Shown: piece after piece, positions 1 through 12,160 of the stretch
How the letters are laid out: each line of letters starts with the position of its first letter
Position numbering within the stretch: the first letter of the stretch is position 1
From: Dasypus novemcinctus
Taxonomy: Eukaryota; Chordata; Mammalia; Cingulata; Dasypodidae
Reading direction: 5' to 3'
Assembly (NCBI RefSeq): GCF_030445035.2
Contig: NC_080678.1
Coordinates: 114,988,599 to 115,052,598, forward strand
DNA length: 64,000 nucleotides
Program-made: the position numbers and the translations under genes
Notes under the pieces: generated by a model
What the model was told of the DNA's origin: nothing
The model's input: the letters and a program-made list of their open reading frames with translations, nothing else
Database searches by the model: none

Positions 1-280
1 CGCCCCAGGCCCCAGGCAGCAGAGACTGTGTCATACTATCTCATTATGGATTCTGACCAGTCATATCAGACCCTTAAAGGAGAGTTCAAGAACTTTCTTT
101 ACCACAGACCCAAACTGTTCTCTGTCCCAAACCTGCTAAACACAGGAGCCACAGCACTTGTCACAGTACGTGGGCATCCGCTGCGCAGGGCCCGGCCATT
201 CAGGCCTCACCAGGTCTCCAGCCACAATCACCCCTTTAGGCTCCCTGCACAGCACATGGTCTCTCCCTTCGTGACCGCAG

Positions 281-400
281 GGCCTCACCTGAGGCCTGAC
301 AGGGCCCAGGGCAGCATAGCCCCGCCCTCAGGGGCTGCTGGACCTCACCTGAGAACCCGCCAGGCCCGCGGCACCCCGGCCCCGCCCTCTGGGGCCCACG
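281..400. repeat. 60-bp tandem duplication
   Basis: Bases 281-340 and 341-400 are two diverged copies of a 60-bp unit. Both begin with a G-G-x-CCTCACCTGAG motif and both contain CCCCGCCCTC. They match at roughly three quarters of positions by eye. Confidence 0.75.
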
Positions 401-437
401 CCCGCCCCCACGCCCGCCCCCACGCCCCGGCGGGCCA
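397..437. repeat. Short C/G-rich tandem repeat (about 12 bp unit)
   Basis: CCCACGCCCGCC-type units are repeated about three times directly after the 60-bp duplication. Confidence 0.7.
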
Positions 438-880
438 CCGTCGCCCTCCTCCCGGTGCCCTGCACTTGTCCTCACCCGGCCTGCCCCGCCCCCTCCGCCT
501 CACCAGTTAGGTTCCGTGCAGGGTCCTCTCAGCCAACCCCGGCGCCGCCTGCGCGCTGCACACTGGAGCCTTGGCCCGCGCCCCTGACTTAGGCTGACTG
601 AGCCCAGAGCGGTAGTGCTGCCCCTGCTGGTGGCCCGAGGCACTGCAGCGCCCTTCGCTGCCAGCAGTAAATTCTCTGGAGTGACAGCGGCCCGTCGCCC
701 GTCTCCCAGGCCAGTGTCTTGGTGCCAACAGCCCTGCTCACTGAGGACTTCAGGGCACACCCTCTCCACCCAGCAAGGACTAGGTGGCTGCGCTCTCCAG
801 GGAGGGCCTGGCCCGCACCTGAGCACCCTACTGATCCTGCAGGGGCGGCAGGGGAGGTTTGCAGTGTTAGAGCAGGGCGC

Positions 881-1789
881 ATAGAGAGCTTGAGCACTCT
901 GGACCGGATAGACCACTGCAGAAGGAGTCACTAGCCTGGCCAAAATAGGAGGTCAGTGGCCAATAGGCCAGTTGAGACAGTTTCAGGTCTGGTGGTCAGT
1001 CAAGAGAGAGTTCAGGGAGCAGACATCAGCTCAGAATCTGAAGCCAGAAACTTTACTTCTTAACAAGCACGCCCCTATCCATTTGATCCTAACCAGAGCC
1101 AAAACTGGCTGACCTGGCTCTTTGAAAGGTATGACAAGACCTGCCTCACAGCGCACAGCCTTCCTTGGGCTATGCCAGGAGACAGTCTCATGCTTGAGCT
1201 GAACTGGGCTGCGCAGGAATGGCCACCCCCTGCCCAGGTGAGGAGGAGTCGGCTTCCTGCTCCATGGTGTACTGGCAGCAGGTGCCTTCTTGCCCTCATC
1301 ATCCTGGCCTTCCCTCAGCTTCCAGGACATCCTTCGGGCAAGCATGTAAGTACCAGGGTTCAATTCCTCCTTAAAGATGGGCAGCGTGTCTTGTGTATCT
1401 TTTTCTTCCTCAGGATGCCTAAAATCAAGACTCTGCACCTGCTCACCATTTCATAAACGTGAGCAGAATGAATGAATTGAAATGTTGCAGACATCGTTGT
1501 GTCCCTACATAGGTGGCTGCTCCGGGGACACATAGAAGGAAGAATCCCTGCTTGCTACATCAGGAAATTCCCCTTGGTGGGCCCTGAGGTCTCAACCCAT
1601 CTCTCCCAGGAACTTGGAAATTCCTACTGGACCACCCAATACTCCCAGTGGCCACTGACCTCCAGGGCTCTTCGTGATTTTGTTTCTACCAGTGAAAAAT
1701 GAAAAGTACTATGAAGTTTAGGACTCTGTCATAGATTTGCACCATTCCTTCGAGGCCTTTGCAAGCCCTTGTGCCTTGTCAGTTACTGG
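881..1789. other. No gene seen
   Basis: A minus-strand frame around 1,270-1,430 looks slightly protein-like, but it has no matching splice structure and no family that I recognise. Nothing else is supported here. Confidence 0.4.
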
Positions 1790-1935
1790 GAGTGCAAGGA
1801 GGTGGGCAGACCTAGATTTAGATCTCTGCTCTGCTGCCTAATCCTGGGTGGCCTTGGCAGATTCTTCCCCGGCTTCTGTCTCAGCCTCCCTTTCATAGGT
1901 TTGAGTGTCTAATTGAGACAGAGGATGGTGGCACC
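1790..1935 (+). repeat. MIR SINE relic
   Basis: The stretch has the MIR layout: a core with 'agatctctgctctgctgc', then 'cctgggtggccttggcag', then a 'tcagcctccctttcat' region. This is the usual ancient mammalian MIR order. It is followed by a short C homopolymer near 1,936. Confidence 0.6.
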
Positions 1936-4006
1936 CCCCCCCCCCTTGCAGCCAACGCTTCCCGCCCTCCCCAGGAGATTAACTTCCTACAGGTCTCTAG
2001 AGCTGCCCCTCCCTGCACTCACTGGGCTCCTTGCTCCTACCTACCACCGTGTTTCCCTCTGAGCAAAGAACCCTCTGCAGGAGCAGCTCGGTACTGTTGG
2101 GGATAAGACCAGATGCCTGGATATTCTCCAGGGGCCTTATTAATGGCCCTCCTGGGGAATTGACAGTGGGGTAATCAATCAAAGCAGCAAACAGCTGGGA
2201 CACATCCTGTGTCATTAACAAAGGGGCGGAACAATTAGTCGTTTAAAAAGCAAGCTCAAAGTGGTCTTGCTCTCTCCTCTGCTCTCCTGCCTTTGGAACC
2301 CTATTCTGGCCTTCTTCAGCCCTGCCTGGATCAATTCCACAGTCAAGAACCTAGACAAAATCAGGTTACAACCTCACATAAAAGACTATAAAAATAAATT
2401 GTGTGGAAGTCCAATGCCAATAAAAAAATTCCCAGTGGAGGCTGAAAAATATTTTATTGAAAGACCAAATGGACACATAATTACCTCGGTGTGAAGTCTG
2501 GGGCCACCTAGTCCCTGAGCCTTGGTGGGTACCCAATAAATATTAATGGCTCATTCCATTAATTGCCAGCTCACCCATTTGCAAAGCTTCAGCCAGTGCA
2601 TTGCCCTGCACCCATCCCCCATAAGGAGAGAGAATCCTTAGGCTTTGAAGAGAGGGAGCATCTGGGTGGACAGGAAAACCTGGCACACACCCTTGAACAT
2701 AAATGCCCTGCTTTATTAACTCTAAAATCATGATGTGGCAGAAAGTGGCGTGTAGAAATTGCCGGCTTCTAGAGAGCAGCTGGACTCGGAGCCTTTCAAT
2801 CCTCCATGTTACGGCGGCCTGTGCAGAGCCCATGCTTCATAGTGGGAAAACAGGCGTGGCTATTGTATTGCATCTTATTAGCTGGACCTCGTAGGGCCCC
2901 TGCAGGAGGCAACTGCTTTGTTTCTTTCCAATAACCATTCAAACTCAATGCACAGATTCATTTTTGCCTAGGCCCTTGTAAATAAAATCTTGGGCATGTC
3001 CAGTTACTTTAAGCACTCCAAACAGAAAACTCTGTGTTCTGATCTGATTTGCAGGCTCTTGCCTCCTCCAGGCCTGTTCTGCTTTGGGCAGAAAACAGTC
3101 TTGAGAAAGAGGCATCCTCAACCTCTCCCTCTACGCCCAGCTTCACAGCCAGCCGAATGGATCAGCTCAGACACCTCCTCCCCTGGAATCTGGCCTGAGG
3201 CCCTCTAGACTTGGCGGATACTTTGCAGAAAGAGAATCCTGTGGTTTCCCCAGGAATTGCCCTGGGGAAGGGGAAATCTCCAAATGCAACTCTGTTGATT
3301 AATGAGGTCCTGACCTTGGCTAGCTGCACACAGCGCCCTCCCTCAGCCCTCGCCCTTCCTGGGTCCACTCCAGGGCTACCAATATGTTTATATATTTCAC
3401 ACCATGAATGAAGGTGCCAAACAGGTGGGTACCTGAAGGCCAGGATGCAGGCAGCGCTTTGTTAGCTAAGCCCTGAACCCTGATGAGTGGGGGAGGAAGG
3501 GTCACCTTTGTGTAATTCATCAGCCAAAAGGAGGGTGCCCTTTAGTCATTTTCCCAAAAGCCCCCTCTATGTGAGCAGATATCTCGGCTCACTCACTCTC
3601 TGTCCAGGCCCATATCGCCCCTCCATATTTCATGGCGGGTCCTGGCTGCCGCTCCCGTCCAGGTCCCCTTGGACATCCACATCATTGCCCTGGCATGGGT
3701 ATTGACTCTTCCTCTTTGCCCTCCCACCAGGCAGGTTGTCAGAGCCATCACCTCTCACCTTTGACTTGCTCAGGCACGTGCCAGGCCCCCAGCTCTTGTG
3801 CCACCCCAACCCCCGAATTGCAGAACCCCTATGTAAAGCCTTACAAACTTCTTTTTTTTAATGTGGCCAAAGTTGAAGAAAAGCATATGAAGGGGCAGGA
3901 GTGAGCACAGCATGACTGTCCTGGGTATTCCAGGACCACCCATGTGGCTGCAGGAGGAAGAGTTCCTCCGGGAATGGTCAAGAGATGGCATTAGAATGGA
4001 AAAACT
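1936..4006. other. No gene seen; ordinary intergenic or intronic DNA
   Basis: Open frames on both strands are short and show no domain motif. A short 'cccaataaatattaatgg' near 2,532 may be the tail of a MIR element. Nothing else is supported. Confidence 0.4.
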
Positions 4007-4378
4007 CGGGAAACGGACTTTGGCCCAGTGGTTAGGGCATCCGTCTACCATATGGGAGGTCCACGGTTCAAACCCCGGGCCTCCTTGACCCGTGTGGAGC
4101 TGGCCATGCGCAGCGCTGATGCGCGCAAGGAGTGCCGTGTCACGCAAGGGTGTCCCCCGCGTGGGCCCCACGCGCAAGGAGTGCGCCCGTGAGGAGAGCC
4201 ACCCAGGGTGAAAAGAAAGAGCAGCCTGCCCAGGAATGGCGCCGCCCACACTTCCCGTGCCACTGACGACAACAGAAGCGGACAAAGAAACAAGACGCAG
4301 CAAATAGACACCAAGAACAGACAACCAGGGGATGGGGGGGAAATTAAATAAATAAATAAATCTTTTAAAAAAAAAAAA
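4007..4378 (+). mobile_element. DAS-type SINE (tRNA-derived, xenarthran), near full length
   Basis: It starts with a tRNA-like head ('gggaaacggactttggccca') that has a B-box-like GGTTCAAACC. It continues through the typical GAGCTGGCC and repeated AAGGAGTGC region, and ends in AATAAATAAATCTTT plus poly-A. The flanking direct repeat AGAATGGAAAAACT is seen at about 3,993 and 4,379. The long open frame on its minus strand is a by-product of the SINE sequence, not a gene. Confidence 0.93.
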
Positions 4379-6204
4379 AGAATGGAAAAACTGGGTTGTA
4401 GCCAGATCCTGGAGTGTTTTGCATGCCAGTCTAAGAAATTTGAATGTTATGCCAGAGGATTAGGCAAAAAAGCAGAGCACATGGCTTTATGTGCATCCCA
4501 GTGTGCTTTGGGGGGCACTGTGGGGGCGGGCACAGTGAAAGAGGAGACTTCTTTGGTATGAGCTAAGCACGGGGAAGAAGCAATGTTTGGAGAGTCTTCC
4601 AATCAGTGAAAGAATTTCTCACCTTTTTCTCTAAGTGTCTTCAGTAGAATCTGGATAGCCACTCAGGCCTTTTGTTTGACCAGGTCTTTAAGGAAGCAGG
4701 GTGATTGAGTGGAAAGGTCCTGGACTTTATTTCAGAGTAACCACAGTTTTATTTGAGGGGACAATGAATAGTCCCCTCTTTACTGGTGATCTGAGACAAA
4801 TAATTACCTTCTCTGAATCTCAGTTCGCTCCTCTACAAAAATGACACTAACAACGTTTAAGTCAGAATAAACCAGATTATGCTGCTGTAGAGCGAACAAA
4901 CCCCCCATCTTAGTGACTCCTCGCAATGCAGGTTTTATTCTTGCTCTCCAGCGTGGGTCAGGGGGCAGCTCTGCTCCATGTTTCCTTTCTCCTTGCTTGT
5001 TATGATCCCTGGGCCAGATCACAGAGGGGTGGGGGTGGGTGGGATCTGCACATCTGCACATGCAATTAATGTGCCAGGATGGCATGGAAGTAGCACCCAT
5101 GGCCTCTTCTCATCACTTTTTGGCCAGAATAAGTCCATGGCCCTGTGCTCAGAATGAAGAAACCAGAAATATTTGGAACACAGCATGAATGACTTCCCTG
5201 AATGTCAACTCCTCAAGGCTATGGTGAGGACGAGATCTGGTGAGACACACTAAGTGCCAGGAACCGACCTTGACCTCTATCAGGTTCTGACAGAAATGGA
5301 AGCTCCTCGAGGAAGAGCACCCCTACCCACAGCTGTAGTTAAGACTCCTAGCTTCTAACTGATAAGAACTTTAGGAAACCTTTTGTCTCCTTGGCCACAG
5401 AGGTAGACATAGGTCTTCCGTGTGAAAATACTTTCAAAATGATAAAAGGAAATTTGAAAATTCCAGCAAAGAAAATCCTTGGTGGGAAACAGAGATCCAA
5501 AAAGATCAGGACTGACAAATGTCTCTGAGTCATAGATACAGAGGGCCCTCAAGGACAGAATTTAGGGAAAGGCGGGTGAAAATCGCTGGTGACAGACAGA
5601 AGGCTTTTGGCTGCAAGTGTCAGGCAGTGCTCCTTAAACAGGAGTAGGAGAACTCCCAGAGCCACTGCAGGCAGGGTTCAGGTTGGTTGATTCAGCAGCT
5701 CAATTATGTCAACATGGACCCAGATTCTCTCCATCTTTCTGCTTGACCATCCAGTGTGTTGATTTCATTTGTCTTCATCTTCAGGCTGCTTCCTCTTGAG
5801 GTCATGGAAAGGCTTTCAGAAACTATCCAGTGGGAGAGATAAGTAATTGCTTTCTGGAAACTTTCTCTAGAGATGCATGGGGAACTTCCTAAAAGCCTCT
5901 ACAAAGTATCTACACTGTGTATGCGTGTGTGTGTGTGTGTGTGTTGGCTTAAATTTCATCATTTGTTCTGTCCATAGTAAGAGAGATTACCCTTAAAGCA
6001 ATTGGGTCTTATCCTGGAAGGAAAAATGAGAGATGGATGCTGAATGGACAATGACTAGTCTACTCTGTGTCCACTGATACTAAGCAGGCCTGGTTTTAAG
6101 AACTGCTTCAGAGATAGATGGTTTCCAGCACTGATCCTTAGCAGTTTCTTATTAAGGGGATAGTATTACGTAGGACTTGTCAGCAGATTAGGAGTATAAG
6201 GAAG
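4379..6204. other. No gene seen
   Basis: A stretch at about 4,860-5,140 has the feel of an old interspersed repeat (an 'aaaccccccatcttagtgactcc' type motif), but I cannot name the family with confidence. A short (TG)n lies at 5,927-5,944. No exon is supported. Confidence 0.4.
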
Positions 6205-6293
6205 AACCAGAGAGCAGACAACTGGGGGGGGGGGGGGGGGAAGAGGTAGGAAAGGGAGAGAAATAAATTAAAAAATAATAAAAAATTTAAAAA
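6205..6293 (+). mobile_element. 5'-truncated DAS SINE with a long G tract
   Basis: Only the 3' end of the DAS SINE is present: 'gagagcagacaactgg', a run of about 18 G, an AGAAATAAAT tail and A-rich DNA. The direct repeat AAGAACCA is seen just before (about 6,202) and just after (about 6,292). The duplication shows an insertion that was truncated at its 5' end, not a later deletion. Confidence 0.75.
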
Positions 6294-7336
6294 GAACCAA
6301 CTAGGAGACACCAATCCTCTCCCACTTCATTCCTTGTTTGCCCCTCAGCCGTGAAATATGTCCATGTGTACTCACCCTTAAAATCTTCTTCCAAGGCTTC
6401 TCCCTTTATGCTAGAGTTTCACAACACAGCCTTCTTTAGGGTTCTTTCCATAGGATCTCTTGTGGGTAAAGTTACACTATATCACTGCTCTGAGACCCTG
6501 CAGCTGCATCCCTTGCAATGGCATTCAGGATGAACCCACATTAGCTAAAGTAGCCAGCTAACCCTCTGGGGTAGCTCATTCCAGAAATATCTCAAATTCC
6601 AAATGTACAAAACTGATCATCAAATGGGATTTTCTAACACCTCCATTCTCTCTTATATGAAATGAACAATAGTCTCCAAAGTGATTTCACTAATTCTTGT
6701 CTCTCCCACACCAAGAATTCATTCACCTCCACAAACCAGACTAATCTTTTTTAAACAGGGTTTGATTATAATGAATTCCAACTCAAAACCCAGAATTCTT
6801 GGTTCACAGTCTGTTCCCAGCCCATCTCTCCTGGCTCCTCTCCCATATTCCAGTTCCCAGGCACCCGTATGCTGCATCTTTGCTTGCCTCCTCCACATGC
6901 TCAAATGCTAAGCCCTTTAATTTTTACAGCACTCTCTCAGAGGAATACCTTGATCTTGCAGACCCAACCCTTAGGCATGATTACATTTTCCTTCTGGGAA
7001 AAATTTCTGTTTTCTATATGCCATCTGTCTTATTGGCCAAGCTGCTATGAAAAATACCATACATTTGGTTGGAGGGGTATGTATTGTCTTGTAGTTTGGG
7101 AGGCTAGAAATCCAAAATCCAGGCTTTGGCAAGACCATGCTTTCTCCCCAAAGTCATCAGCGTTCTGGCGCTGGCTTGCACCAATCCTTGGAGTTCCTTA
7201 GCTTATTTCCTGCCTCCCCTTGCATAGGGCTTTCTCTCTCCTTATGTCTGCATTTCTGTGTGACCTTCTCTGACTGCTAGCTTCCAGTTTCTTCCTTTTA
7301 AATGGCCTCTAGTAATGTGGATTAAGACTCATCCTG
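6294..7336. other. No gene seen
   Basis: Short unrelated open frames on both strands. I recognise neither an exon nor a repeat. Confidence 0.4.
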
Positions 7337-7757
7337 GGAAAGTGGATGTGGCTCAACCGATAGAGCGTCTGCCTACCATAGAGGAAGTCCAGGGTTTAAA
7401 CCCAGGGCCTCCCGGCCCGTGTGGTGAGTTGGCCCATGAGCAGTGCTGCCACGCACAAGGAGTGCTATGCCATGCAGGGGTGTCCCCTGTGCAGGAGAGC
7501 CCCATGTGCAAGGAGTGCGCCCTGCAAGGAGAGCCACCCCACACAAAAAAAGCACAGCCTGCCCAGGAGTGACACTACATACATGGAGAGCTGATGCAGC
7601 AAGATGATGCAACAAAGAGACACAGATTCCCAGTGCTGCTGAGAATGCAAGCAGACACAGAAGAATACACAGCAAGTGGACACAGAGCAGACAATGGGAG
7701 GTAGAGGGGGGAAAGGGGAGAAATAGATAAATAAATAAATAAATCTTAAAAAAAAAG
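7337..7757 (+). mobile_element. DAS-type SINE
   Basis: Head 'gggaaagtggatgtggctca', B-box-like GGTTTAAACC, 'agtgctgc', repeated CAAGGAGTGC, an ATAAATAAATAAATC tail and poly-A. The perfect 13-bp duplication AAGACTCATCCTG lies at 7,324-7,336 and 7,758-7,770. Confidence 0.93.
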
Positions 7758-8344
7758 AAGACTCATCCTGATTCAGTTGGCTATACCCTCCAAGAATTCC
7801 CATTTACAAAGAGTTTCACAACCTACCACAACATCATTACAGCATTTATTCCATGCATTATAGTAATGTGCTTTTATTTTACCTCCTTCTCTGGAGTGTA
7901 AGCCCCTGGAGGGTAATCATCCAAGTTCATCACTATCTGCTTGGTCTTGCCCAGACCCTGCTATACAGTACATGCTCAATGAATGCGTGTCGAGTTGAAA
8001 ATGGAACAGAAACATTTAAATATGTTCCAATATTTGTCCAATTTTCTTTGTCTCCAGGATTCTTTGACTCTGTAAAGACAAGTCCATTATTCTGCAGCAG
8101 ACTTACCAGTAGCTAAAGGATGGCGTTGGCTTAGACTTCTGTAATCTATGACCAAAAATGTTTTAAATGCAGTGACACTGCTAACTCTGGAGACAGCCTT
8201 TGGGGGGAGCACATGCACCCCAGTTGGCCACTGAAGCTGGCCATGCTCACTCTTCAAAGGATCTGTCACTTTCTGTAAAAACCCACCTGCCAAAATGCAG
8301 AGCTGCCACGGCAAGGTTGCCTCTTACAGTATCACAACCAGGAC

Positions 8345-10462
8345 TTGACCTTAATAATGAATCCATCCATCTTGTTCAGATTTCTCCTGTTTTAGTTGTA
8401 ATTATTTGTATGTGTGTATTTAGCTCTAGACAATTCTATCATGTGATTGGGTACATGTATCAACCACCACAATGAAAACACAAAACATTTCCATCACCAC
8501 AAGAATCCCTTGCATTGCCCTTTATAACCACACCCACTTCCCTCCCACCTTACTACTCCAACCCCCACCCTACCCCATTCCACACTTAACCCCTGGCAAC
8601 CACTAATCTGTTCAGCATTTCTATAACTTTGTCATTTCAAGAATATTAGATAGATGGAATCATACAGTATGTATAACATTTTGGGCTTGCCTTTTTAAAT
8701 TAAGCAGTCTCTGGAGAGTCATTCAATTTGTTGCATGTATCAGTAGCCTTTTTTTTTTATTTTGAAGTACCACCTCATGATTTGGATGTGCCACAGATGG
8801 TTTAGCTATCCACCTGTTGAAGAGCTTCTGGGTTGTTTCCATTTGGGGGCTGTTATGAACAAAGTTGCTCTGAACATTCGTGTACAGGTTTTGTGTAAAC
8901 ATAAACTTTAATTTCTCTGGAATAAATTCCCAAGGTGCGATTGCTGGGTCTTATAGTAATTACATGTTCACTTTTATAAGAAAGTGCCAAACTGTTTTTC
9001 AAGGGACTGTACAATTTTACATTCCCACCAGTGGTGTATGAGTGATCCAGTTTTTCCACATACTCATGAGCATTTGATGTCCCTATTTTTTTCCCCATTT
9101 CAGCCATTCTGCTAGGTTTATCATATCTCATTGTGGTTTTAGTTTGCATTTCCTTAATGGCTAATGAAGTTGAACAACTTTATATGTGCTTATCTGTAAT
9201 CTGTATATAATCTTTAGTCAACTATCTGTTTATGTTTTTTGACAATTTTCCAATTGGGTTGTTTGTTCTTTAACTGTTAAGGTTTGAAAGTTCTTTATGT
9301 AGTCTAGATAATAATCCTTTGTTGGATTTATGGTTTGCTAATATTGCCTATCTTTCTAACAGTGTCTTACACAGGGCACAACAGAAATTAATAACCGATT
9401 CTTATTATGGATTGTACTTTTGGTATCAAGTCTAAGAACTGTTTGCTTAGCTCCAGATCCCAAAGTTGTTCTCTTATATTTTTTTCCTAAAAGTTTTAGA
9501 GTTTTACATTTACATTTAAGTCCATGATCCATTTTGAATTAAATTTTGTATAGGGTGTAAGGTGTAGGTCAATTTTCATTTTTTTTGCCTATGGATGTCC
9601 AATTGTTCCAACAGCATTTGTGGAGAAGGCTATTCTTCCTCCATTGATTATCTTTTTTTTAAAAGATTGATTGATTGATTAATTGATTGATTGATTCCTC
9701 CCCCCTCCCTCCATTGTCTGCTCTCTGTGTCCATTCACTGTGTGTTCTTCTGTGTCTGCTTATATTCTCATTAGGTGGCTCCAGGAACTGATCCTGGGAC
9801 CTTCCAGAGTGGGAGAGAGGTGATCATTCTCTTGCACCTCCTCACCTCCCTGGTCGGCTGCATCTCTTATTGTCTCTTCTCTGTGTCTCTTTTTGTTGTG
9901 TCATCTTGCTGTGTCAGCTCTCTGCATGGGGCAGCACGTCACATGGGGCAGCTCGCCACACAGGCCAGCTTGCCTTCACCGGGAGGCCCTGGGTTTCAAA
10001 CCCTGGCCCTTCCATATGGTAGACAGGAGCCCAATTGCTTGAGCCACACCTGCTTCCCCATTGATTAGCTTTTGCACTTGGTCAGTCGTCAGGGCATGAG
10101 TCTCTTTCTGGGTCCTCTGTTTTGTTCCACTGAGCTATAAGGCTGTCCCTCTGCAATACCACACTGTTTTGTTTACACAGCTATAGAATAAGTCTTAATA
10201 TGGGATAGTGTGATTCCTCTCACTTTTTTCTACTTTTTCAAGGTTGTTTTAGCTAGTCTAGATTGTGTGCCTCCTTTCCACATAAATTTTAGAATAAATT
10301 TGCCTCTGTCTACAGTAAAACTTTGTTGGGATTTTGATAGGAAGTGCTTTAAACCTATAAATCAATTTGGGGAGGATTGACATCTTTACTGTGTTGAACT
10401 GGAAGTCCACTTTTGCTTCACAATTTAATGACAAACATTTGTACATTTGGGCCATCTTGGAC
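8345..10462 (-). mobile_element. Old L1 (L1M class) fragment, 3' end through part of ORF2, minus strand
   Basis: Read on the plus strand, this is the familiar reverse complement of an old mammalian L1. Examples are 'tttgcatttccttaatggc' near 9,145, the 'ccattttgaattaa' region near 9,530 and 'gggattttgataggaagtg' near 10,330. It is heavily diverged and is split by a younger DAS SINE at 9,651-10,058. The element is not coding. Confidence 0.85.
9651..10058 (-). mobile_element. DAS-type SINE inserted in the old L1
   Basis: On the minus strand it begins with a head GGGGAAGCAGGTGTGGCTCA, has the B-box-like GGTTTGAAACC, and ends in a (TCAA/TTGA)n-rich tail at 9,662-9,697. The duplication CCATTGATTA lies at about 9,641-9,650 and 10,059-10,068. 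Because it interrupts the L1, it is the younger insertion. Confidence 0.9.
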
Positions 10463-10589
10463 AAATGATGTGCTGGTGCATAATAGGAGCTAAAGAAATG
10501 ATTATGATGGAGAAGGAGGATGGTAGGGGCAGGCGGAGTCTTCAGGAGTCTGGAGCCTGCTTCCTAAATCTGGCCACACATGCAATCAT

Positions 10590-10690
10590 CTGCTGAGCCC
10601 TACTGATTCAGAGTCTCCAGGGGTGAGGCCAGGGAATCTGCAATTTTAGCACCCTTGAATGTTGTTTTCCATGTCCAGTTGGATTTGTGA
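10590..10690 (+). mobile_element. MER5A-like DNA transposon relic (hAT-Charlie)
   Basis: The segment 'ctgattcagagtctccagg' followed by 'gaatctgcaattttagc' resembles the body of MER5A in a short, diverged form. Confidence 0.5.
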
Positions 10691-11399
10691 ATGCCACACG
10701 CAGAGACTGAAAATGGGAGCTTTGTGCAGGCAATGAGCACAGTCCCTCTTCCTGACTCTTCTTCTGACTTTTGTCCTGAAACAAAGCAAAGTGGCAGATG
10801 CAATAGAGTCTGATTAAAACAAATACATTCATCCTGAGATATGACTCAAAAATGAGTATTGCCAGGTCTGGGGGTCCTATCCTACAAGCAGGAGGACTAG
10901 ATTAATTAATTGTGAAACTGCACCCACCCATTTCTTTTCCAAAAGGAAATAAGCAGAGTTCAGCAGAGGGCAAGCAGTTCTAAAATTGTACATACTGTTA
11001 TCTATTCACTTCATTGCCTACTTGATTAATTACCTAACCTTGAGGTCAATGAAACTGTGTAATGCTGAACCAAAGGAGCTGGCCATGGCCCTAAGAGCAT
11101 TTGAAACAAGACTGTTCAGATCCTTGGAAAATTCTTTTTCATTAATGGCAGAACCAGCCAAATGACCTCAAAGGCTTTACCATCACAGAGAGAACATGAA
11201 AACTAGAAATAAAAACATGTAGAGAAGAATTACAAATTGGATTTTAGAGGAAAAGTGTTTTTGAAATCTCTGCCTTTGTTTGCTGTTGAAATCCTTGTAT
11301 TTTTCAATATGAAATTTACTATAAAGCAAAAAAGGAATTTTTTTAATAAAGGATTTTTTAACAAAATAAAGAGCATTTTCATAATCCTGTCACTGAAAC
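10691..11399. other. No gene seen
   Basis: A/T-rich DNA with no exon or repeat that I can name. Short open frames only. Confidence 0.4.
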
Positions 11400-12160
11400 A
11401 GTAGCTGATTTCTATTCCATTTATGAATGTTCTTTCTATTCTTTGAACTTCTTTGTGTGCGTACATGTTCTCCTATTATTGTAATCAGTTAGCATACAAT
11501 TTTAAGTTATTACATCAAACTCTTTCTAAGTGTGACTTTCTTATAGTTATTATTTGGTTGCATAATATTCTATCATGCTGAAACAGAAGTACCAGAATTG
11601 CCTTTAATATTACCATATTGTAAAGCATTTTATTCACTTCCAATTTGTTGTTTTATGGAGAGCACTTTAATGAATATCTTAAAATAAATGAATATTTTAT
11701 TTTTCTTATTCTGGATATTTAGGATAAATTCTGAAAATTGGCATTATTGGCTTAATGGGCGTAAACATTTTTATGGCTTTTGATACCTTGGAGTACAGCA
11801 GCTTCATCATTATCTTACCAACATTGGATAATATTCTTTTTTATTTTGAGAGTATAGTGAACGTAACTTAGTACATTGACTTTTTACCAGAATATTTTCC
11901 ATGGGTTTGCCTAGCATTTGTATTTTTCTTGTGTACATTATCTATTCAAATTCCTTGTTTGATAAGTTATAATAAATTCCAAGGTTCTCTAAATATAATC
12001 TCTATTTACCATCATATAAACATTTTCCCAATTATTCTAGTTTTACATGAATTTTATCATGGTTATTATGTAGAAGTTTGAATATTTTCAATATTGTCAA
12101 GTTTGTAGTTCTTCTTTGTTAATGCTTTTTGCCAGAAGCCAAAGGAAATTATCATTCCTC
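11400..12160 (-). mobile_element. Old L1M 3' fragment, minus strand
   Basis: AT-rich DNA that on the plus strand follows the reverse complement of old L1 3' regions: 'ttgcataatattctatcatg', 'ggataaattctgaaaa', 'ttggcttaatgggcg' and 'accaacattggataat'. Highly diverged and not coding. Confidence 0.65.

Larger units (their letters stand above)
1..880. other. GC- and CpG-rich patch at the left edge
   Basis: From about 170 to 620 the sequence is rich in C, G and CpG, unlike the flanking DNA. It contains two short tandem repeats, listed separately. The open frames on both strands are low-complexity (Pro/Arg/Gly/Ala) and look like composition effects. It could be a CpG island belonging to a gene outside or at the edge of the window, or only a GC-rich minisatellite. 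I see no exon, and no TATA box that would settle it. Confidence 0.5.

Noticed and set aside
28-510. 160-codon plus-strand frame at the left edge
   Set aside because: Pro/Arg/His-rich translation of the GC-rich tandem repeats; no conserved motif.
1031-1438. Minus-strand frame that looks mildly protein-like, considered as a PTPN20 exon
   Set aside because: Does not match the PTPN20 segments I remember and lacks a convincing splice pair.
3770-4324. 184-codon minus-strand frame, with similar frames at 7,353-7,803, 19,125-19,543, 36,706-37,128, 43,228-43,609 and 52,703-53,198
   Set aside because: The same peptide recurs in every DAS SINE copy read backwards, so it is SINE sequence, not a gene family.
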